Positions 8,663 through 17,615 of a stretch of 64,000 nt of DNA are shown one piece after another. A model generated the notes under the pieces. That model made no database searches, was not told the DNA's origin, and saw only the letters and a list, made by a program, of their open reading frames with translations. How positions within the stretch are numbered: the stretch's first letter is position 1; each line of letters opens with the position of its first letter. The position numbers and the translations under genes are program-made. Source of the stretch: Nocardioides halotolerans DSM 19273 (lineage in GTDB: Bacteria > Actinomycetota > Actinomycetes > Propionibacteriales > Nocardioidaceae); NCBI RefSeq assembly GCF_000422805.1, contig NZ_AUGT01000021.1:62001-126000 (forward strand). Reading direction: 5' to 3'.

Positions 8663-10783
8663 ATGAGTCCGGGCTTCCGACAGGACATCCAGGGGCTGCG
8701 AGCCCTGGCCGTCCTGCTGGTGATCCTGGACCACGCGAAGATCGGGCCGTTCCACGGCGGGTTCGTCGGGGTCGACGTGTTCTTCGTGATCTCGGGCTTC
8801 CTGATCACCGGCCTGCTGGTCTCGGAGGCCGAGCGCAACGGCCGGGTCTCGCTGCTGGGCTTCTACGCCCGCCGGGCGCGCCGGATCCTGCCGGCGGCCA
8901 CGCTGGTCATCGCCGCGACCGTCGGCTTCGGCATCTACTTCCTCAGCGCCGTCGAGGCCAACGGCGCGATCAGGGACGCGCTCTGGGCGACGTTCTTCGC
9001 GGCCAACTTCAAGCTGGCCCGTGACGGTACCGACTACTTCCAGAACGACACCCCGCCCTCGCCGCTGCAGCACTACTGGTCGCTGGCCGTCGAGGAGCAG
9101 TTCTACGTCGTCTGGCCGCTGCTGGTCCTCCTCCTCTGCCTGTACGCCGCGTGGCGGGCCCGGCGCAGCGCCGGCCAGCGCAGCCTCGGCCCGCGGGTAC
9201 GCGACCTCGGCGTCTCGCCTCTGGTGGTGATCATCGGCGTCTCGTTCGCCTACTCGGTGTCCTACAGCACGACCGACCCGGTCTCGGCGTACTTCTCGCC
9301 CTTCACCCGGGCCTGGGAGCTCGGCATCGGCGCCCTGGTCGCCTGCCTGAGCACCCGGCTGATCCTGCTCAAGCCGTCGGTGCAGGCGCTGCTGTCGTGG
9401 GGCGGCCTGGCCGCGGTCGTGGTCGCGTCCCTCGTCTTCGACGGCACCACCGTCTTCCCGGGCTACGCCGCGGCGCTCCCGGTCGTCGGCGCCGCGGCGC
9501 TGCTGGCCGGCGGGCTGCGGTCGGCAGCCTGGGGCCCGCAGCGGCTGCTGTCGCTGCCGCCGATGCGCGCGGTCGGCGACTGGTCCTACTCGCTCTACCT
9601 GTGGCACTGGCCCGCCCTGATCATCGCGGCCGAGGTCGTGACCGACTTATCCCTGGCCCGCCGGCTGGCGGTCGTCGCGCTGGTCGTCCCGCTGTCCGCG
9701 CTGAGCTACTACTTCGTCGAGAACCCCGTCCGGCGTGCGCAGCTCTTCAAGGGTCGCCGGCTGCGCGGGGTGCTCCTCTACCCCGCGGTGGTCGTGCTGA
9801 CCCTGCCGATGCTCGCCGCCGCCAACAACGTCGTCGAGGGCGAGCTCAACGACGGCGGCCCGCCGATCACGGTCGACGAGTTCGGCGACGGAGCGCCCCA
9901 GCAGGACCAGGTCGTGGCACTGGTGAGGGCCTCGGTCAAGGCGGCCCAGGACGGCTTCGACATCCCGGCCGACCTCAAGCCGTCGCTGCTCGACCTCAGC
10001 ACCGACATCCCCGACCTCGGCAAGTGCCAGTACTTCGAGATCAACAACGACCGTCCCCTGTGCCCGCGCGGTGACACCGACGCCGACCGGACGATCGTGC
10101 TGATCGGCGACTCGCACGCGCGGCAGTGGGTGCCGGCCCTCGACGAGCTGGCGAAGCGCTACGGCTACACCGCCTACTTCCTGATCCGCGAGGGCTGCCC
10201 GTCGTCCGACGTGACGCCCTGGATGGTGCACGGCGGGCCGAGCACCGACTGCGAGGCGTTCCAGGAGTGGGCGCGCCAGCAGGTCGAGGAGCTGCGCCCC
10301 GACGCGGTGTTCCTCGGGTCGGAGGCCAATCGGCGCGGCTTCGCCGACGACAACGGCGAGCTCGTCGACGACGAGGCGACGATGGCCACGCTCTACCGCG
10401 AGGGGATGGAGCGGGAGATCGACTACCTCTCGCCGTACGCCGGCCGGGTCGTGGTCATCGGCGACCCGCCCGCGGTGGTGGAGCACCCCGGGCGCTGTCT
10501 CTCCGAGCGCGGTGCGACGCTCAAGAGCTGCCTCTCGACCGAGGACAAGGTCTCGCTGACCTACATCGACGCGCTGCGCCAGGCCGCCGCCAACAAGGGC
10601 GTCGAGTTCGTCGAGACCGCGGCGTGGTTCTGCGTCGACGGGCTGTGCCCGAGCGTGGTGGGTGACTACATCGCCCACCGCGACCGCACCCACATCAGCC
10701 AGAGCTACGCCGGCTACCTCACCGACGAGCTCGAGGGGCAGATCCACCTCGGTCCGACCGACGCCACGGCCGCCGCGCAGTGA
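8663..10783 (+). CDS. acyltransferase-3 / SGNH membrane O-acetylase (first of two)
   Basis: The roughly 706-residue protein joins an N-terminal acyltransferase-3 domain (about residues 5-360, ten or so membrane helices) to an extracytoplasmic SGNH domain (about 470-700). Visible markers are RQDIQGLRALAVLLVI, GGFVGVDVFFVISGFLI, FYARRARRILPA and PLQHYWSLAVEEQFYVVWPL in the first domain, and TIVLIGDSHARQW plus HRDRTHIS in the second. Such OafA/OafB-like proteins carry acyl groups across the membrane and onto surface glycans. The ATG at 8663 follows a TACGAT box (8650-8655) by 7 bases, suggesting a leaderless start; an in-frame ATG at 8654 is the alternative. Its stop overlaps the next paralogue (GTGA). 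Confidence 0.92.
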   Translation: MSPGFRQDIQGLRALAVLLVILDHAKIGPFHGGFVGVDVFFVISGFLITGLLVSEAERNGRVSLLGFYARRARRILPAATLVIAATVGFGIYFLSAVEANGAIRDALWATFFAANFKLARDGTDYFQNDTPPSPLQHYWSLAVEEQFYVVWPLLVLLLCLYAAWRARRSAGQRSLGPRVRDLGVSPLVVIIGVSFAYSVSYSTTDPVSAYFSPFTRAWELGIGALVACLSTRLILLKPSVQALLSWGGLAAVVVASLVFDGTTVFPGYAAALPVVGAAALLAGGLRSAAWGPQRLLSLPPMRAVGDWSYSLYLWHWPALIIAAEVVTDLSLARRLAVVALVVPLSALSYYFVENPVRRAQLFKGRRLRGVLLYPAVVVLTLPMLAAANNVVEGELNDGGPPITVDEFGDGAPQQDQVVALVRASVKAAQDGFDIPADLKPSLLDLSTDIPDLGKCQYFEINNDRPLCPRGDTDADRTIVLIGDSHARQWVPALDELAKRYGYTAYFLIREGCPSSDVTPWMVHGGPSTDCEAFQEWARQQVEELRPDAVFLGSEANRRGFADDNGELVDDEATMATLYREGMEREIDYLSPYAGRVVVIGDPPAVVEHPGRCLSERGATLKSCLSTEDKVSLTYIDALRQAAANKGVEFVETAAWFCVDGLCPSVVGDYIAHRDRTHISQSYAGYLTDELEGQIHLGPTDATAAAQ

Positions 10784-12891
10784 GCGAGGCGAGCACGCGA
10801 CCGGCGCCGACGCTGCGGCACCGGGACGACATCCAGGGGCTGCGGGCGATCGCGGTCCTGACCGTCATCGCCTCCCACGCGTCGGTGCCGTTCCTGCCCG
10901 GCGGGTTCGTCGGGGTCGACGTCTTCTTCGTGATCTCCGGGTTCCTCATCTCCCAGCTGCTCTACCGCGAGGTCGAGCGGTCCGGGCGGGTGTCGATCGC
11001 CGGCTTCTACGCCCGCCGCGCCCGGCGCATCCTGCCCGCCGCGACCCTCGTGACGGTCGCGACGATCGTGGCGTCAGCGATCTGGCTCAGCGCCATCGAC
11101 CTGGTCGAGGTCGTGAAGGACGCCCTGTGGGCGGTGTTCTTCGCCGCCAACATCCACTTCGCCGCGGTCGGCACCGACTACTTCGCCGCGGAGGAGCCGC
11201 CGTCACCCCTGCAGCACTACTGGTCGCTGTCGGTGGAGGAGCAGTTCTACCTCGTCTGGCCGGCCCTGCTGCTCGTCCTCGTCCTGCTGGCCCGGCGTCG
11301 CGCGCTCCCCACCCGACTCGTGCTCGGCGTGCTGGTCGTCGTGACCGCGGCGTCGTTCGTCTGGTCGGTGGTGTCGACGGCGTCCGACCCGCTGGCGGCC
11401 TACTTCTCGACGCCCGCCCGCGCCTTCGAGCTCGGCCTCGGCGCGCTGGTCGCGCTGGTCGCCTCGCGCGTCGCCGCGGGGTGGTCGCGCGCGGTGCGCG
11501 GACTGGTCTGCTCGGCCGGCCTCCTGCTGATCCTGCTGGCGTGCGTGGCGTACGACGACCAGACGGCGTTCCCGGGCTGGGCCGCCGCCGTGCCGGTGGT
11601 CGGGTCGGCGCTGGTGCTGCTGGCAGGAGCCGGCGGCCAGGCGGAGCAGCCGCTGCCGGTGCGCGCGCTGGGCGTGCTCCCGATGCGGACCGTCGGCGAC
11701 TGGTCCTACTCGCTCTACCTCTGGCACTGGCCGGTGCTGATCATCGCCGAGCGCAAGCTCGGCCACGGGCTCGGCTTCTGGCGGACGCTGCTGTGCGTCG
11801 CGGTCGTGTTCGTGCTGTCCGCGGTGACCTACCGGTTCGTCGAGCAGCCGTTCCGGTCGCCGCGACGCTTCCCGACCCGGCGGGCGCTCGCGCTCTACCC
11901 CGCCGCGGTCGCGGTCGTCGCCGCGGGCGCGGTCGGCGGGCACTACTACAGCGAGTACGCCTCGGGAGCACTCGGTGACAACCCGCCGATCTCGCTGACC
12001 AACTTCGGCGTCAAGGACCCCTCGAAGTTCAAGCTCGACAAAGACAAGACGGTCGCGCTCGTCCAGGCCTCCGTGATCGCCGCCCGTCACCACATGGCGA
12101 TCCCCAGCGACCTCGAGCCCGACGTCCTCACCGTCCGCGACGACGAGCCGGACGTGGGGGAGTGCAACTACGAGAAGGACTCGCGCGAGCTCTGCCCCCG
12201 CGGCGACCCCGGCGCCGACCGCACGATCGTGGTCTTCGGCAACAGCCACGCCCGGATGTGGATCCCGGCGTTCGACCAGATCGGCGCCGAGCTCGGCTAC
12301 CGCACCTACTACTTCGTCAAGCCCAACTGCTCGGCGACGCTCGTCTCGGTCGGCGAGCTGGTCCCCGGGTCGCCGCTGTGGCCCGAGTGCGACGCGTTCC
12401 GCGCCTGGGCGCTCGACCAGGTCGCCGCGCTCGACCCCGACCTGGTCGTCGTCACCTCCAGCGGTCCCAACCCCGTGCTCTACGACGACGACGGCAACCG
12501 CATCCCGAAGGACGGCATCGACGCGGCCGCGCGCGAGGGCTACGTCGACCTCTTCACCCGGCTCTCGACGACGGCGCAGCGGACGGTGCTGCTGCGCGAC
12601 GTACCGAAATCGGAGAACCTCCCCGACGAGTGCCTCACCAAGAAGGGCAACGACCTCGGCGACTGCCTCTTCACCCCGCTCCCGGCCTCGGTGGTCGACG
12701 CGAACCTGTCGGTCGAGGCGGCCGACGAGACCGGCACCGAGGTCGTCGACCCCACCAAGTGGCTGTGCTGGGACGACGCCTGCCCCACCGTCATCGGCGA
12801 CGTGCTGCCCTACCGCGACCGCGGCCACCTCACCACGGTCTACGCCGCCTCGCTCGCCGACGAGCTCACCAGGGCGCTCGGGCTCTCCTGA
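10780..12891 (+). CDS. acyltransferase-3 / SGNH membrane O-acetylase (second of two)
   Basis: This 703-residue paralogue of the preceding gene shares the same architecture: DDIQGLRAIAVLTVIASHA, GGFVGVDVFFVISGFLI, FYARRARRILPA and PLQHYWSLSVEEQFYLVWPA, then membrane helices and a C-terminal SGNH domain. Its block I reads FGNSHARMW, with Asn where the first copy and most family members have Asp (GDSHA), although the Ser nucleophile and the YRDRGHL block are kept. The GTG start overlaps the upstream stop, so the pair is co-translated, and the two may acylate different positions or substrates of one polymer. The duplication is visible directly; the division of labour is inference. Confidence 0.92.
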   Translation: MSEASTRPAPTLRHRDDIQGLRAIAVLTVIASHASVPFLPGGFVGVDVFFVISGFLISQLLYREVERSGRVSIAGFYARRARRILPAATLVTVATIVASAIWLSAIDLVEVVKDALWAVFFAANIHFAAVGTDYFAAEEPPSPLQHYWSLSVEEQFYLVWPALLLVLVLLARRRALPTRLVLGVLVVVTAASFVWSVVSTASDPLAAYFSTPARAFELGLGALVALVASRVAAGWSRAVRGLVCSAGLLLILLACVAYDDQTAFPGWAAAVPVVGSALVLLAGAGGQAEQPLPVRALGVLPMRTVGDWSYSLYLWHWPVLIIAERKLGHGLGFWRTLLCVAVVFVLSAVTYRFVEQPFRSPRRFPTRRALALYPAAVAVVAAGAVGGHYYSEYASGALGDNPPISLTNFGVKDPSKFKLDKDKTVALVQASVIAARHHMAIPSDLEPDVLTVRDDEPDVGECNYEKDSRELCPRGDPGADRTIVVFGNSHARMWIPAFDQIGAELGYRTYYFVKPNCSATLVSVGELVPGSPLWPECDAFRAWALDQVAALDPDLVVVTSSGPNPVLYDDDGNRIPKDGIDAAAREGYVDLFTRLSTTAQRTVLLRDVPKSENLPDECLTKKGNDLGDCLFTPLPASVVDANLSVEAADETGTEVVDPTKWLCWDDACPTVIGDVLPYRDRGHLTTVYAASLADELTRALGLS

Positions 12892-12939
12892 CCCGCGCCC
12901 TGCGGCGTGTCCCGTGGCCGGTCCGAGCGGCCACGGTCC

Positions 12940-13137
12940 ATGCTGCCGTACGTGGCCCTCGACCTCCCGTGCCCCTTCTGCTCGACCCAGATGTACGCCG
13001 AGCAGGCCCACAACCGGTGCCCCGCCTGCCTCTACATCGAGCCATGCTGCGACGGCGCACCGCAGCCGTGCCGGGTCCCGAGCGCCGCGCCGGCCGCCCC
13101 GGCCACCCCTGCCACACCGCCCACGCCGGTCACGTGA
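12940..13137 (+). CDS. small cysteine-rich (zinc-ribbon-like) protein
   Basis: A 65-residue frame begins MLPYVALDLPCPFCSTQM and has CPFC, then HNRCPACLYIEPCCDG, then a Pro/Ala/Thr tail. The paired CxxC motifs suggest one bound zinc, as in small actinobacterial zinc-ribbon proteins. It lies 48 bases downstream of the second acyltransferase and may belong to that transcript. I chose the ATG at 12940 because upstream in-frame starts would add an arginine-rich non-conserved leader. No specific role can be given, and the Pro/Ala tail may be disordered. Confidence 0.55.
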   Translation: MLPYVALDLPCPFCSTQMYAEQAHNRCPACLYIEPCCDGAPQPCRVPSAAPAAPATPATPPTPVT

Positions 13138-13262
13138 GCGAACGCCGCCCCGGTGTGCCCGGCGCGGTGGCCTACCGGTGGCGACGGACACTGTCCGTTT
13201 CTCGCTGATCGTTGACCGCCCAGGGCCTCTCGCACGCGCCCGGGCCGGCGCATCGTGGAAGA

Positions 13263-13778
13263 GTGCAGAAGCCTCCTCTCGTGGGCGCCCGCTGGGGGTC
13301 CTTGAGCGGTGGCCCGTCGCGGACGGGTGGCCGCCACTACCGTCTCGTCGTGTTCCCGCCCGGGACCGACGGACCCGAGCGGCGGCTGCTCCGCACCAGC
13401 CAGTGGTGGCCCAGCGGCGGCGCGATCGTCGCCGCGGTCACGGCCGCCGTCGCCTGCGGCCCGGCCGGGGCGCCGGCGGCCGCCGTCCTCGCCGCCGTTG
13501 TGTACGCCGGGCCGCTGGCCTGGCTGCGACACCTGTCGCGGCGGCCGCGCCGCGACGTGCGCGTCGTCCACGCGGAGCACCACCACGGCCCGGGCGCCGC
13601 CGAGGGGCTGGCGCGCTGCGTCCGGCTCGTGCACCTGGCCCGCCGCCTCACCGAGGCCGAGCGGGCCCTGGACGCCGGCGAGCTCACGCCCGTCGACTTC
13701 CAGCGGGTCTGGGGCGAGGTGCACGAGGAGGCACGCCGGCTCGAGACCGAGAAGGTCAGGCCGGCGGGGCGTCGTTGA
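13263..13778 (+). CDS. hypothetical membrane-associated protein (DUF6611-like?)
   Basis: A 171-residue frame carries an N-terminal block ARWGSLSGGPSRTGGRHYRL then VVFPPGTDG, a pattern I associate loosely with the DUF6611 family. A hydrophobic Ala/Val/Gly segment follows (about residues 58-86, probably two short helices). A soluble helical C-terminus, [20 protein letters not shown], ends it. The GTG at 13263 is chosen because the conserved block begins just after it; an ATG at about 13212 is possible. The last 23 bases overlap the end of the convergent TPR gene. The family assignment is weak and function is unknown. Confidence 0.5.
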   Translation: MQKPPLVGARWGSLSGGPSRTGGRHYRLVVFPPGTDGPERRLLRTSQWWPSGGAIVAAVTAAVACGPAGAPAAAVLAAVVYAGPLAWLRHLSRRPRRDVRVVHAEHHHGPGAAEGLARCVRLVHLARRLTEAERALDAGELTPVDFQRVWGEVHEEARRLETEKVRPAGRR

Positions 13779-15819
13779 AGTAGAGCCGGAGGATCAGGTC
13801 GTCGACGGCCGCGGGGGAGCTCGGCGTGTCGGCGTCGTAGGCCGCGACGAAGATGCGCAGCAGCCCGTCCTGTCCGAGCCCAGCCCAGCAGAGCACGTCC
13901 GAGCCGTCCGGCTTCGGAGAGAACTGTCGCGACACCCCCTCGATCCCGCCGATGGAGGACTCCAGCTCGGCGCTCGGGGGGCCGTACCCGGCGCACGCCT
14001 GCTCGGTGTCGAGCGCGGTGCGGACCAGCCTGGGGCCGGGCAATCCCGCTAGCTCCGCGGGCACCGGCACCGCGCGGACCACGAGCGCGGTCTTCTCGTC
14101 CTCGGGCGCGGCGAGGCCGACGACGCCCGGCAGCGCGTCGTTGAGCACCCAGTCCTTCGGCCGGCAGGCCGTGATGCGGCTCGAGGGGTCGTAGGACACG
14201 ACGTACCGCGAGGCCTCGGCTGCGACCGTGGTCTCGGCGCTGGCCACCAGCCGGTCGTCGAGCCAGGCCTGGAGGCGGTAGTGGCCGGGGCCGGGGCAGC
14301 TCGTGTCGATCATGCTCATCGTGTAGGCGCCCGGCTCCGCGTCGACGAGGCGGTCGACGTTGAGCAAGTAGGACGGCTGCTGCCACGGGTCGTCCTCGCT
14401 CGGGCGGAAGTAGCCCACCCAGGTGATGCGCGAGTCGGGAGAGAACCCGGCCCGGTCGAAGCTCCAGTCGAGCTCGAACCCGGTGGCGGTGAGCTCGAGG
14501 CCGGAGATCGTCGCGTCATCGCCGTCGGGCACCGGTCCCGGGCGCAGCAGCTCGGCCTCGGCCGCGACCATCATGCCCTCGAACGTCTCGACGAGCCCGG
14601 CGCGCGAGGGCTCGAGCGTGGCCAGGATCTCCAGCGCCGTGCGGACGGCCGCGAAGAGCTCGTACTGCTCGATCGGGTCCGGTCGCTCCAGCACCCGCTC
14701 GATCATCTCCTCGAACGACGCCCGGGCCTCCTGCTCCTTGCCCTGCGCGGCCTGCGCCATGGCGAGGTTCGACCACGGCAGCGGCAGCTCGTCGTTGGTC
14801 GCGAGGGCGCGGGTCGTTAGCTCCTCGGACAGCGCGTACTTCTTGACGTGGAAGACGTTCGCGCCCTGGTTGACGAGGGTGAGGTAGTCGGGGACGGGGT
14901 TGAGCTCGAGCGCCCTGTCCAGGTCGGCGATCGACTTGGCCCGGAACTCCGCGTCGATGGTCGTGAGCACGTAGCTCGACGTCTGCGGGCTCCCCGCCAG
15001 GTCGTAGGCGGAGCCGCGCGCCCGGTAGGCAGCCGCGTAGTCGCCGCGCAGCTCGATGGCCCGGGTGTAGGCCTCCACCGCGTCGTCGTAGCGGCCCAGC
15101 GACATGAGCCGGTCGCCCTCGGCCACCGCCCGGACGGCGCTGTCTGGCGTCGTGGTGGGGCGCTGGGCTGCCGCGAGACCGCTCAGGACGGCGGCGAAGA
15201 GCGCGATCAGCACGGCGGGGACGACCACGAGCTTGCGCGTCCGCGACGAGAGCGTGAGGCCGAGTCCGAGCAGCGCGAGGGCGACTCCGAGCAGGGTGAT
15301 GCCGAGGACGTAGCGGTCGGCCTTGGCGCCCCAGTCCGCGGCCGTCTCGCGCCGCGCGTCCGCACGCAGGGCGTCCTCACGGGGCTCCAGCAGCCGGTTG
15401 GTAACCTCGCGGTTGACGTCGGCGTAGTGGGAGTCGGCCTCGTCGGCGGCCGCGAGGTCGGCGAGCGCCTGTGCGGACGCGGCGTAGGCCTCGGCCCGGT
15501 GGGCGTAGGCGTCCGAGCCGGTCAGGCTCGCGTGCACGCGGGCGAGCTCCGCCCGTTGGCTCAGGGAGCGCGCCTCGGCGTCGCCGGCGATCAGCGTCGC
15601 GACCTCGCTGTACGCCGAGCCGAAGCCGGCCGACGCGGTGATGGTCGCGGCGTCCGCCTGGGCGCTCAGCTCCTGCTCGTGCTCGCCGGCCAGGCTCGCG
15701 CCGTAGGCGAGGATCCCGCCCAGCAGCACCAGCAGCGCCGCCGAGAGCGCGACCCGCTTCTTGAACGGCGTGTCGAGGCGCTCGATCTCCGGGATTTCGA
15801 CGTCCTTGCTCGTGGGCAT
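13756..15819 (-). CDS. membrane protein with TPR repeats
   Basis: The 687-residue protein has one N-terminal membrane helix (about residues 23-43), an extended Ala/Glu-rich helical region, and two close helices (about 170-190 and 197-215). TPR-type units follow: GDRLMSLGRYDDAVEAYTRA then IELRGDYAAAYRARG (about 236-272), with further degenerate copies to about 400. The C-terminal half is beta-rich with scattered cysteines and no recognised domain. It starts 6 bases downstream of the stop of another membrane protein on the same strand, so the two are almost certainly co-transcribed and may form one complex. The TPRs suggest protein-protein scaffolding; the process served is unknown. Confidence 0.75.
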   Translation of the reverse strand: MPTSKDVEIPEIERLDTPFKKRVALSAALLVLLGGILAYGASLAGEHEQELSAQADAATITASAGFGSAYSEVATLIAGDAEARSLSQRAELARVHASLTGSDAYAHRAEAYAASAQALADLAAADEADSHYADVNREVTNRLLEPREDALRADARRETAADWGAKADRYVLGITLLGVALALLGLGLTLSSRTRKLVVVPAVLIALFAAVLSGLAAAQRPTTTPDSAVRAVAEGDRLMSLGRYDDAVEAYTRAIELRGDYAAAYRARGSAYDLAGSPQTSSYVLTTIDAEFRAKSIADLDRALELNPVPDYLTLVNQGANVFHVKKYALSEELTTRALATNDELPLPWSNLAMAQAAQGKEQEARASFEEMIERVLERPDPIEQYELFAAVRTALEILATLEPSRAGLVETFEGMMVAAEAELLRPGPVPDGDDATISGLELTATGFELDWSFDRAGFSPDSRITWVGYFRPSEDDPWQQPSYLLNVDRLVDAEPGAYTMSMIDTSCPGPGHYRLQAWLDDRLVASAETTVAAEASRYVVSYDPSSRITACRPKDWVLNDALPGVVGLAAPEDEKTALVVRAVPVPAELAGLPGPRLVRTALDTEQACAGYGPPSAELESSIGGIEGVSRQFSPKPDGSDVLCWAGLGQDGLLRIFVAAYDADTPSSPAAVDDLILRLYFNDAPPA

Positions 15820-15825
15820 GGTGCC

Positions 15826-16593
15826 TCAGCCGGCCATCGCGTTGACGACGGCGCCCGCGCACGCGGCCAGCCACCCGAGCACGGACAGGACCAGCACCGG
15901 GCCGCGCGTGCGGGCCGGCAGGATCCGGCCCAGCGTGAGGAGCACGGCGAGCAGGAGCAGCAGCAGGATGCAGAGCAGCGTCCGCACGCTCTGGTCGTGC
16001 CGGTCGTCGGCGACCTTCGCGGTGTGGGCGGGCTGGTCGGGCTGGATCGCCTGGAACGCGTCGTAGCCCTCGATGGTGTCGAGGCGGCGCGCGGTGTCGT
16101 AGGTCCCCGTCGAGGTCGGGCCGCTCATCCGCCCGGGGTCGAACGCCGTCTCCTTGAAGCTGTCGGCGACGTACCGCACCTCCCGCGCCTGCGCCCGGAG
16201 CTGGCCCGCGCGCTCGTGGTGCCCGGCGGACTCCTCCGCGCCCGCCTCCGCCTCGAGCGCCTCCGCCTCGGCCAGCGCGCCGCGGTGACGGTCGGCCGCC
16301 GCCTCCTCGCCCTGCACCCGCACCGCGCCGACCAGCTCCTGGCGCTGCACCTGGAGGGTCTCGAGCGTCGCCTGCCCCCGGGCGTCGGAGGACGCGTCGT
16401 CCTGGAGCACCGCGACGTAGGTCAGCAGCGCGGCCGTCAGCGTCACGAGCCCGATGACGACGGCGACGGTGCGCTCCCAGTCCCCGAGCAGGCCGCGGCG
16501 CGGCTCGTGCGCCGTGGTCGCCTGCGGCTTGGGGGCCTCGATCGCCGAGTCGTGAGGGGGAGTCGCTGGACCCGGCTCGCCCAGTGACTCCAT
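15826..16593 (-). CDS. membrane protein, first gene of the TPR operon
   Basis: The 255-residue product has one membrane helix (about residues 42-66), a long Ala/Glu/Gln/Arg-rich helical stretch likely to be coiled coil (about 72-135), and two closely spaced C-terminal helices (about 205-250). That layout mirrors the N-terminal third of the next gene, so the two may be distant duplicates or partners. I chose the ATG at 16593 because GAAGGG lies about 6 bases upstream; an earlier in-frame ATG (16668) lacks one. No enzyme motif is visible. A membrane scaffold or stress-related role is only a guess. Confidence 0.65.
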   Translation of the reverse strand: MESLGEPGPATPPHDSAIEAPKPQATTAHEPRRGLLGDWERTVAVVIGLVTLTAALLTYVAVLQDDASSDARGQATLETLQVQRQELVGAVRVQGEEAAADRHRGALAEAEALEAEAGAEESAGHHERAGQLRAQAREVRYVADSFKETAFDPGRMSGPTSTGTYDTARRLDTIEGYDAFQAIQPDQPAHTAKVADDRHDQSVRTLLCILLLLLLAVLLTLGRILPARTRGPVLVLSVLGWLAACAGAVVNAMAG

Positions 16594-16733
16594 GGCCAGC
16601 CCTTCGTCCCGGCCGCGCCCCCGCGCGGTCGGACCCCACCTTCGACGCAAGCCGGCGCGGGTGTCCATGATCCGATCGGACCATTCGTGCCTGCCGTCAG
16701 CGACCGGACCGGCCCGACCTAGGATCGATCGAC

Positions 16734-17345
16734 ATGACGGACCTCGCGCTCCAGCGCCCCGTCCGGCCGCAGACCGTGCGCGGGCTGAACCTGACCGCCA
16801 AGGCCGGCCTGGTGCTGCTGATCATCGCCGCGCTCGCCTACCCGGACTCGTCGCACCTGCGTGACAAGGCGGCCGGGCTGCGGGCGATCTCCTACCCGCT
16901 GCTGGCCTTCGCGATCCCGGTCGTCTGGTTCACCTTCTGGCGTGACCGCGTCGTGTTCCCGTGGCTCGCGGACCTCTTCGTCACGCTGACGTGCTTCTCC
17001 GACTTCCTCGGCAACCGGCTCGACCTCTACGACACCGTGGTCTGGTTCGACGACTTCATGCACTTCGCGAACACCGGGCTGCTCGCGTCCGCCGTCCTCC
17101 TGCTGACCACCGTCCCGGGGTCGCCCCTGCTGCCGCTGCTCGAGCGGGCGCTGGCGTTCGGCGTGACGGCGGCGCTCGTCTGGGAGATCGCGGAGTTCTT
17201 CGCGTTCATGCAGCTCTCCGACGAGCTGCCGGAGGCCTACGCAGACACGCTGGGCGACCTCACGCTCGGGGCGTTCGGCGCCGTGGCCGCCGCCCTCGCC
17301 GTGTGGTACCTGCGGGCCCGGCCGGCGCCCGCGCCGCGCGCTTGA
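16734..17345 (+). CDS. integral membrane protein, DUF2238-like
   Basis: This 203-residue protein has about five membrane helices (roughly 24-38, 50-67, 75-92, 108-124, 133-150 and a final one near 170-190). The conserved-looking acidic and aromatic blocks WFDDFMHFANTGLL, ALVWEIAEFFAF and YADTLGDLTLGAFGA resemble the DUF2238 (YjdF-like) family. Its function is not known. The ATG at 16734 lies 8 bases after TAGGAT (16720-16725), fitting a leaderless transcript. It sits between a divergent membrane operon and the tRNA-Arg locus and shows no operon partner. Confidence 0.7.
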   Translation: MTDLALQRPVRPQTVRGLNLTAKAGLVLLIIAALAYPDSSHLRDKAAGLRAISYPLLAFAIPVVWFTFWRDRVVFPWLADLFVTLTCFSDFLGNRLDLYDTVVWFDDFMHFANTGLLASAVLLLTTVPGSPLLPLLERALAFGVTAALVWEIAEFFAFMQLSDELPEAYADTLGDLTLGAFGAVAAALAVWYLRARPAPAPRA

Positions 17346-17377
17346 GAGGTCGCGAGCCTCGTGGCGGACCTGGTACG

Positions 17378-17445
17378 AACGAGCGCCCCCGGTAGGATTC
17401 GAACCTACGCTCCCGCCATCGGGCAGAGCGCGGTGCTCTGATCCG
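17378..17445 (-). pseudogene. decayed tandem copy of tRNA-Arg(CCG)
   Basis: Bases 17378-17417 are identical to 17453-17492, which hold the 3' half of the functional tRNA-Arg gene (acceptor strand, T arm, variable region and part of the anticodon stem). Beyond them GCGGTGCTCT (17430-17439) still matches the D/anticodon side at 17501-17510, but the anticodon loop is replaced and the D arm and 5' acceptor strand are lost. The 75-base period is about one tRNA gene. It reads as a degraded tandem duplicate, not a functional tRNA. Confidence 0.75.
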
Positions 17446-17458
17446 GACTCGAAACGAG

Positions 17459-17530
17459 CGCCCCCGGTAGGATTCGAACCTACGCTCCCGCCTCCGGAGG
17501 GCGGTGCTCTATCCCCTGAGCTACGGGGGC
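17459..17530 (-). tRNA. tRNA-Arg (anticodon CCG)
   Basis: The minus strand folds as a full 72-nt cloverleaf. It has acceptor GCCCCCG/CGGGGGC, D arm GCTC-AGGGGATA-GAGC, anticodon arm CCGCC-CTCCGGA-GGCGG with anticodon CCG, T arm GTAGG-TTCGAAT-CCTAC and discriminator G. CCA is not encoded. It decodes CGG, an arginine codon used often in this GC-rich genome. It lies 85 bases upstream of argS, pointing away from it, and next to a decayed copy of itself. Confidence 0.97.
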
Positions 17531-17615
17531 TCGGGGCGGGACGACCATACCCGTCGTTGTCCACCGTCGCGAAACCACTGCCGAGGCGCGTCCGGCGCGC
17601 CGATACCCTTGGCCG

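Noticed and set aside
17378..17417. tRNA repeat as the att site of the 40.9-44.9 kb element
   Set aside because: That element has its own core in the HNH gene with a different sequence, 23 kb away.
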